Shown piece by piece: positions 51,917-56,425 of a stretch of DNA of 56,425 nucleotides (the stretch's first letter is position 1; every line of letters starts with the position of its first letter). The notes beneath the pieces are model-generated. The model worked only from the letters and a program-made list of their open reading frames with translations, did no database searches and was not told the DNA's origin. Source of the stretch: an uncultured Alistipes sp. GTDB taxonomy: Bacteria; Bacteroidota; Bacteroidia; Bacteroidales; UBA932. Location: the NCBI GenBank assembly GCA_900544195.1, contig UQUJ01000011.1:1-56425 (forward strand), in the 5' to 3' direction. Both the position numbers and the translations under genes were made by a program.

Positions 51917-54148
51917 ATGAAAAAGTTCATAGTCGCAGGAATATTCATGGTTCTGTGCACCGGGCTTCAGGCTCAGTCGGTGGACACTACTTCCATCTAT
52001 AAAGACAGGAAAGACAGTCTGAGCGCTGCTGTTTTTGTCGGGCATCAGGAGAACAGCATTTCAAGAGGTAAGACATTGAGAACGGAGCTCATCTCCGCCT
52101 CAGGACTTCAAAAGATGGCCTGTTGCAATCTGGCGGAGAGTTTTGAGAACTCGGCCAGCGTGACTGTGGGCTATTCTGACGCTGTCACCGGGGCGCGTCA
52201 GATAAGGCTTCTGGGGCTTTCCGGGACATACACACAGATGTTGGACGAGAACCGCCCGGTGATGAGGGGAATCACCGCTCCTTATGGCTTGTCTTACGTT
52301 CCGGGGCCGTGGCTGGAGAGCATTCAGATCGCGAAGGGTTCTCCGTCCGTGATCAACGGCCTGGAGTCGATGACCGGGCAGATCAACCTTGAGCACAAGA
52401 AGCCGACCGAGGAGAAGCCTCTTTTCATCCAGGCTTCCATGATGAGCGACACGAAGGCGGATTTCAACGCGACATCAGCTTGGCGGCTCAGTCCGACAAT
52501 ATACACGATTCTTTTGGGGCATGTGAGCGGTAACTTCAAGACCTACGACATGAATCACGACGGTTTCCGGGACGATCCCAGGATGTTGCAGTTCAATGTG
52601 GCGAACAGGTGGCTTTACTACACGCCGGAACTTCAGGTGCGATGGGGCGTGAAGGCTGTCCGTGACCGGCGTCAGGGTGGAATGGACGGCTACGATAAAG
52701 ACCGGTTACACTCATTGGTCACCGAGCCTGTCGAAGTGACCGCTCCGGCCCGCGGATCTGTGGTTCGACAGGACTCACCAACCGCCGAAGTGACCTCCAT
52801 CAAGGAATCACTCTCCGGCACCCCTTGGGGCACCGACATCACCAACAGTCTCCTGAACGCCTACCTGAAAGTCGGCAAACCTCTTCGTGAGGACGGCTCA
52901 TCCAGCATAGCCGCCATCGCTGACTGGTCGTGGCAGAAAAGCGACTCGTGGTTCGGCGCGTCATCCTACCTTGCGAACCAGCAATCAGGTTTTGTCAACC
53001 TCCTTTACAGGAATATGTTGAATGAGTCCCACGACTTCACTGTCGGCCTTTCCGGCACGTTCGACCACATCGACGAGGCCGTCTCAAAACTGGACTATGG
53101 CCTGTGGAATATGACAGACGGGAATATTCTGCGTCCATATTCAGGGATAGCGGATCATTTCTTCGGAGGAGCTTACGGGGAATATACCTTTCACGCCGGG
53201 GACATATTCACATCAATTGTGGGAGTGAGCGCCGATTGGTACAAGGGAAACGGGCTCAAGGTGGCTCCGAGGGTGACTTTGAAATATTCACCGGCGGAGT
53301 GGCTCGTCGCGAGGGCGAACGGCGGCAGGGGATTGAGGTATGCCGATCCGGTCGCTGACAACATTGGTGTGATGTCCACTCATAGTTGGCTCAAAGGGGA
53401 TTGCATGGAGCGGTTGCTGGAGGATTCGTGGACATTCGGAGGGAATGTGACTTTTTACTTGCCGTTCGGGGTGGATCCTTCCAAGACTTACATCAGTTTT
53501 GATTATTTCCGCACTCAGTTCGTGCGTCAGTCGATGGTGGATTATGAGGTGCCGGGGGTCGATGTGAACGGCGGACGTGAGATCTGGTTCTTTGATTCAG
53601 ATGGAAGGCACTCATATTCAGACAACTGGCAGGTGGATTTCAATGTCGAGCCGTTTGACCGTTTCACCGTGGCCTTGACCGGGCGCTATACTAACGCGCG
53701 TCAGGAGAATTATGGTGGCGAATTGGTGGAGAAGCCGATGCTCAGCCGCTTCAAAGGAGTGCTGAACCTCCAGTACAAGACCAATCTGAGCAGGTGGATA
53801 TTCGATTTCACGGCTTCTGTTAACGGCTCGGCGAGGGCTTATGATTTTATGAAGGATTTGAGGGATGGGGATGGTTCATTGCTTTACGCTGACGGGCGCA
53901 CTCCGGTCTATCCTTTGCTTTACGCACAGATTACCAGACGGTTCCGAGGATTTGACATCTATGCAGGAGTGGAGAATATCACGGATTTCACCCAGAAGCA
54001 CGTGCTGGTAGGGGATAGGAATGCTGCCGGGGAGTGGTCTCCATGGACTCCGGGATTCGACGCCAGTTGTGTCTGGGGGCCGATTATGGGGCGTCGGATC
54101 AATCTTGGCGTGAGATTGACGCTCTGGAGGGCTACAAAGAACGATTAA
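51917..54148 (+). CDS. TonB-dependent outer-membrane receptor
   Basis: Receptor of about 743 residues with signal peptide (cut near GLQAQ) and a plug domain (ELISASGLQKMACCNLAES, ARQIRLLGLSGTYTQML, then GSPSVINGLESMTGQINLEH). A barrel follows, ending in an aromatic strand region (LGVRLTLWRA). No SusD is adjacent. A CxxC heavy-metal-domain protein is encoded directly downstream, so a metal or metallophore ligand is inferred. Residues about 267-288 (VTEPVEVTAPARG) come from an in-frame REP-like insertion. The start follows a TATCTTTG box; the open frame extends to 51842. Confidence 0.9.
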   Translation: MKKFIVAGIFMVLCTGLQAQSVDTTSIYKDRKDSLSAAVFVGHQENSISRGKTLRTELISASGLQKMACCNLAESFENSASVTVGYSDAVTGARQIRLLGLSGTYTQMLDENRPVMRGITAPYGLSYVPGPWLESIQIAKGSPSVINGLESMTGQINLEHKKPTEEKPLFIQASMMSDTKADFNATSAWRLSPTIYTILLGHVSGNFKTYDMNHDGFRDDPRMLQFNVANRWLYYTPELQVRWGVKAVRDRRQGGMDGYDKDRLHSLVTEPVEVTAPARGSVVRQDSPTAEVTSIKESLSGTPWGTDITNSLLNAYLKVGKPLREDGSSSIAAIADWSWQKSDSWFGASSYLANQQSGFVNLLYRNMLNESHDFTVGLSGTFDHIDEAVSKLDYGLWNMTDGNILRPYSGIADHFFGGAYGEYTFHAGDIFTSIVGVSADWYKGNGLKVAPRVTLKYSPAEWLVARANGGRGLRYADPVADNIGVMSTHSWLKGDCMERLLEDSWTFGGNVTFYLPFGVDPSKTYISFDYFRTQFVRQSMVDYEVPGVDVNGGREIWFFDSDGRHSYSDNWQVDFNVEPFDRFTVALTGRYTNARQENYGGELVEKPMLSRFKGVLNLQYKTNLSRWIFDFTASVNGSARAYDFMKDLRDGDGSLLYADGRTPVYPLLYAQITRRFRGFDIYAGVENITDFTQKHVLVGDRNAAGEWSPWTPGFDASCVWGPIMGRRINLGVRLTLWRATKND
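52717..52779 (+). repeat. REP-like palindrome pair inside the TonB receptor gene
   Basis: GGTCACCGAGCCTGTCGAAG plus TGACC at 52717-52741 has perfect arms GGTCAC/GTGACC. A partial inverted partner TTCGACAGGACTCACC follows at 52764-52779. The reading frame stays open. Confidence 0.8.
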
Positions 54149-54152
54149 ATCA

Positions 54153-54160
54153 TTATCTTT
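54153..54160 (+). promoter_or_regulatory. -7 box before the HMA gene
   Basis: TATCTTTG fits TAnnTTTG, 48 bases before the ATG at 54208. No convincing -33 is seen, and read-through from the receptor gene is also possible. Confidence 0.45.
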
Positions 54161-54207
54161 GCATGATGAACCTTGGCGTGGACAGGTGCGCTGTAATTTT
54201 AAGGGTT

Positions 54208-54537
54208 ATGAAAAGAATATTGTTGATGGCGGTCGCGGCCATGATGCTGGCTGCGCCTTTTGCCGCGGCTAAGGCTGCACTTTTTGAGGGTTTTGTCACG
54301 GAGAAGCCCGCTGACAAGAATGTCGGTGAGGTGGTTTTCGCTACGAACATGCACTGTGACAAGTGTGTGAACAAGCTCAATGAGAATCTGGCGTTCATCA
54401 AGGGTGTCAAGGACTTGAAGGTCTCTCTCAAGGATCAGACAATCAAGATCAAGTATGACAAGCGCAAGACCGATGAGAAGACACTTGCGGACGCCATCAA
54501 AAAACTTGGCTACAAGGCCGATAAAGTGGAGAAATAA
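54208..54537 (+). CDS. Exported heavy-metal-associated (HMA) domain protein
   Basis: Small protein of 109 residues: signal peptide about 1-22, then one HMA domain with the metal-binding motif MHCDKC (Cys50, Cys53) and the fold pattern of CopZ/MerP (KGVKDLKVSL, DAIKKLGYKADKVEK at the end). It probably binds copper or a similar soft metal in the periplasm and works with the TonB receptor just upstream. The ATG at 54208 is chosen because it starts the signal peptide; the open frame reaches back to 54034 inside the receptor gene. hisS follows after 5 bases. Confidence 0.88.
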   Translation: MKRILLMAVAAMMLAAPFAAAKAALFEGFVTEKPADKNVGEVVFATNMHCDKCVNKLNENLAFIKGVKDLKVSLKDQTIKIKYDKRKTDEKTLADAIKKLGYKADKVEK

Positions 54538-54542
54538 CGATT

Positions 54543-55964
54543 ATGAGTCAGAAACCGTCTATCCCTAAGGGAACACGTGATTTCGGTCAGCGGAACATGG
54601 CTGAAAGAAATTATATCTTTGACACCATAAAGAAGGTCTTCAGGACTTTCGGTTATGCGCAGATAGAGACTCCGGCGATGGAGAATCTGTCAACCTTGCT
54701 CGGAAAGTATGGCGAGGAAGGCGACAAGCTTCTGTTCCGGGTTCTTAATTCAGGTGATTGCTTCTCCAAGGTCAACTTTGAGGATTACTGCGCGGAAGAC
54801 GGGGAAGTGAACAGTGTCGCTCTTTCCAAGGAAGTTTGCGAGAAAGGTCTCCGTTACGACCTGACCGTACCTTTTGCCCGTTTCGTGGTTCAGCACCAGA
54901 ACGAGATTTCCTTCCCGTTCAAGCGTTTCCAGATCCAGCCGGTCTGGAGGGCTGACAGGCCGCAGAAAGGACGCTACCGCGAGTTCTACCAGTGCGACGT
55001 GGATGTGATCGGAAGCAAGTCCCAGGTCAATGAGCTTGAGCTTGTGCAGATTGTGGACAAGGTGTTCAGTCTTCTGGACGTGAATGTTTTGGTCAAGATC
55101 AACAACAGGAAGGTTCTGACCGGCTTCGCCGAGATCTGCGGATTCCCGGACAAGGTCGTGGACATCACGGTCGCGATCGACAAACTGGACAAGATCGGCC
55201 TTGAGAGCGTTGAGGAGGAGATGCGTGAGAAGGGCCTGACCGATGACGCGATCGCCGTTATAGAGCAGATCCTCAGACTGTCCGGCTCAACTTCCGGGAA
55301 ACTGGCTTTGATGCGTTCCTTGATGGACGGTGGTTCCGCTTCCGGACTCGTCTCCGAGACCGGTCTCAAAGGTCTTGACGAACTTGAGGAACTGTTCGGC
55401 CTGATAGAGGCGGCCGGAGTGAAGTGTCCTGTTGAGATTGACCTTTCCCTGGCCCGTGGCCTGAATTACTATACGGGTGCGATCTTCGAGGTCAAAGCTC
55501 TTGATTTCCAGATCGGAAGCATCTGCGGAGGCGGTCGTTACGACAATCTTACCGGAATCTTCGGTCTTCCTGATATGTCAGGAGTCGGCATCAGCTTCGG
55601 CGCCGACAGGATCTACGATGTTCTCAAAGGCTTGGATAAGTTCCCTGAGTCATTGGCCTCCAGCACCACGCTTCTGTTTGCCTGTATGGGTGCCGATGAG
55701 CTTCGCTATGTCCTCCCGGTCGCCGCCGCTCTGCGTTCCGAGGGTGTTTCCGTCGAGGTTTATCCGGAACCGTCCAAGTTGAAGAAGCAATTCGACTACG
55801 CCGGGAAGAAGTCCATCCCGTTCCTCTCAATCAACGGCGGCAACGAGGTTGAGGCCGGTGCCATCCAGCTCAAGAACCTCACCACCGGCGAACAGAAGTC
55901 CTTCGCCAAGGCCGACATCTCAGGAATGAAGGAGTTTATGAATATACAGGAAGAGGAACCGTAA
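54543..55964 (+). CDS. hisS: Histidyl-tRNA synthetase
   Basis: Class II synthetase of 473 residues that charges tRNA-His. Motif 2 region: LRYDLTVPFARFV, then FKRFQIQPVWRADRPQKGR. The HisA histidine-binding motif reads ARGLNYYTGAIFEV. Motif 3 reads GGGRYDNLTGIFG and GVGISFGADRIYDVL. A C-terminal anticodon-binding domain covers about 380-473. Normal length. It starts 5 bases after the HMA gene and ends before a 29-bp perfect hairpin. Confidence 0.96.
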   Translation: MSQKPSIPKGTRDFGQRNMAERNYIFDTIKKVFRTFGYAQIETPAMENLSTLLGKYGEEGDKLLFRVLNSGDCFSKVNFEDYCAEDGEVNSVALSKEVCEKGLRYDLTVPFARFVVQHQNEISFPFKRFQIQPVWRADRPQKGRYREFYQCDVDVIGSKSQVNELELVQIVDKVFSLLDVNVLVKINNRKVLTGFAEICGFPDKVVDITVAIDKLDKIGLESVEEEMREKGLTDDAIAVIEQILRLSGSTSGKLALMRSLMDGGSASGLVSETGLKGLDELEELFGLIEAAGVKCPVEIDLSLARGLNYYTGAIFEVKALDFQIGSICGGGRYDNLTGIFGLPDMSGVGISFGADRIYDVLKGLDKFPESLASSTTLLFACMGADELRYVLPVAAALRSEGVSVEVYPEPSKLKKQFDYAGKKSIPFLSINGGNEVEAGAIQLKNLTTGEQKSFAKADISGMKEFMNIQEEEP

Positions 55965-55972
55965 AGCATTCA

Positions 55973-56038
55973 TCAGCCGGAAGTCTCCTTCTGAAATTTT
56001 GCACGTTACCAAAATTTCAGAAGGAGACTTCCGGCTGA
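55973..56038. terminator. 29-bp perfect inverted repeat after hisS
   Basis: Arms 55973-56001 and 56010-56038 are perfect reverse complements around an 8-base loop (CACGTTAC). The left arm begins TCAGCCGGAAGTCTCC. There is no T-run after it. It is probably a strong RNA hairpin ending hisS transcripts, but a small palindromic element is also possible. Confidence 0.6.
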
Positions 56039-56122
56039 GTAATTCAGAACCGAACATATTTTATATGCATAGATCATTTTACACTCTTTGCACATATTTA
56101 CACATGTTTTTTTTGAAATAGT

Positions 56123-56153
56123 TTTGCATTCCAGAAAAATATTCTTACCTTTG
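56123..56153 (+). promoter_or_regulatory. Initiator tRNA promoter
   Basis: TTTG (56123-56126), 19 bases, then TACCTTTG (56146-56153): a perfect consensus match 11 bases before the tRNA. Confidence 0.85.
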
Positions 56154-56164
56154 TAGTCCAACAT

Positions 56165-56240
56165 CGCGGGGTAGAGCAGTTGGTAGCTCGTCGGGCTCAT
56201 AACCCGGAGGCCGGAGGTTCGAGTCCTCCCCCCGCTACCA
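56165..56240 (+). tRNA. Initiator tRNA-fMet (anticodon CAT)
   Basis: 76 nt including encoded CCA. The anticodon loop is CTCATAA. The initiator marks are present: three consecutive G-C pairs in the anticodon stem (GGG/CCC) and no Watson-Crick pair at 1:72 (C against T). The D arm GAGCAGTTGGTAGCTC and T loop GTTCGAG are normal. Confidence 0.95.
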
Positions 56241-56242
56241 CC

Positions 56243-56276
56243 ACGGACACTGAGCAATCAGTGTCCGTTTCTTTTA
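56243..56276 (+). terminator. Terminator after initiator tRNA
   Basis: ACGGACACTGA (56243-56253) pairs perfectly with TCAGTGTCCGT (56258-56268) around GCAA, followed by TTCTTTT. Confidence 0.85.
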
Positions 56277-56370
56277 TCCCCTCACCCCGGTTCAGGGATC
56301 AAGTCCAAAAGTATGTATGGTGCATACTTTATCGAAAGTCTGTAAAGGAAATGCTTAGGAACAAGAAAAT

Positions 56371-56425
56371 AATAAGTTGCTTCAGATTAAGAGAAGATTT
56401 TCGAGGATAGATCTATTTTCGAAGA
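56371..56425 (-). repeat. tRNA-adjacent dispersed repeat, copy C (cut by window end)
   Basis: Reverse complement of 26631-26685 over 55 bases with 2 differences. The window ends inside the repeat, so the rest of this copy is not visible. Confidence 0.85.

Noticed and set aside
56006..56257. Minus-strand frame across initiator tRNA
   Set aside because: Antisense to the tRNA and the hisS hairpin; no protein features.
1..56425. CRISPR arrays, rRNA genes, insertion-sequence transposases, integrases or phage genes
   Set aside because: No regularly spaced repeats, rRNA signatures or transposase/integrase-like proteins were found; the module's borders are marked by repeats and remnants only.

Overview
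The window comes from a member of the Bacteroidota, most likely Bacteroidales. The evidence is a SusC/SusD pair, BACON, DUF4302, DUF4296 and PL29-N-type lipoproteins, a type IX secretion (T9SS) C-terminal domain next to a PorV/PorQ-like protein, a peptide of the NVEALS family, and promoters of the Bacteroidota type (TTTG about 19 bases before TAnnTTTG), which match perfectly in front of both tRNA genes. Most genes lack a clear Shine-Dalgarno sequence, as is usual in this phylum.

Layout. (1) 0.1-8.4 kb is housekeeping: ftsY, pheT, a DUF4296 lipoprotein, an aminodeoxyfutalosine-deaminase-like amidohydrolase, a COG0731-type radical SAM protein and deoC, with a histidine-type phosphatase on the opposite strand. 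(2) 8.6-26.5 kb is a locus of cell-surface proteins and peptidases: a lipoprotein zincin, then SusC, SusD, a second zincin lipoprotein, a DUF4302 protein, two large modular lipoproteins, an S8 serine protease with a T9SS tail, and a PorV/PorQ-like barrel. No glycoside hydrolase or polysaccharide lyase catalytic domain is seen, so the locus is better read as protein or peptide capture than as a polysaccharide utilisation locus. (3) 26.5-28.7 kb holds tRNA-Leu(CAG) between inverted copies of a 76-bp repeat, a D-2-hydroxyacid dehydrogenase, and 680 bp of hairpins and gene debris. (4) 28.7-42.8 kb is an accessory region, AT-rich in parts: six beta-propeller lipoproteins, two small Cys-rich exported peptides (one an NVEALS protein), an O-antigen-ligase-like membrane protein with an apparent internal deletion, two damaged S26 signal-peptidase-like genes, an unassigned exported protein, a Fic fragment, two propeller remnants and a TPR-TM-HTH regulator. 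(5) 42.9-51.8 kb is an efflux operon: TolC-like, HlyD-like and two RND genes. (6) 51.9-54.5 kb is a TonB-dependent receptor and a small CxxC heavy-metal-associated protein. (7) hisS and initiator tRNA close the window, which ends inside another copy of the tRNA-adjacent repeat.

The most interesting part is region 4. It is a peptide / propeller / membrane-peptidase module that has been duplicated or integrated beside the efflux operon. A 211-bp direct repeat, about 93 percent identical, flanks a 7.2-kb segment, and the left copy carries an orphaned 5' end of the tolC gene. The module shows one-base frameshifts, a truncation and internal deletions, so it is partly decaying or possibly phase variable. 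A second notable signal is a REP-like palindrome that sits in frame inside three separate coding sequences and also between genes.
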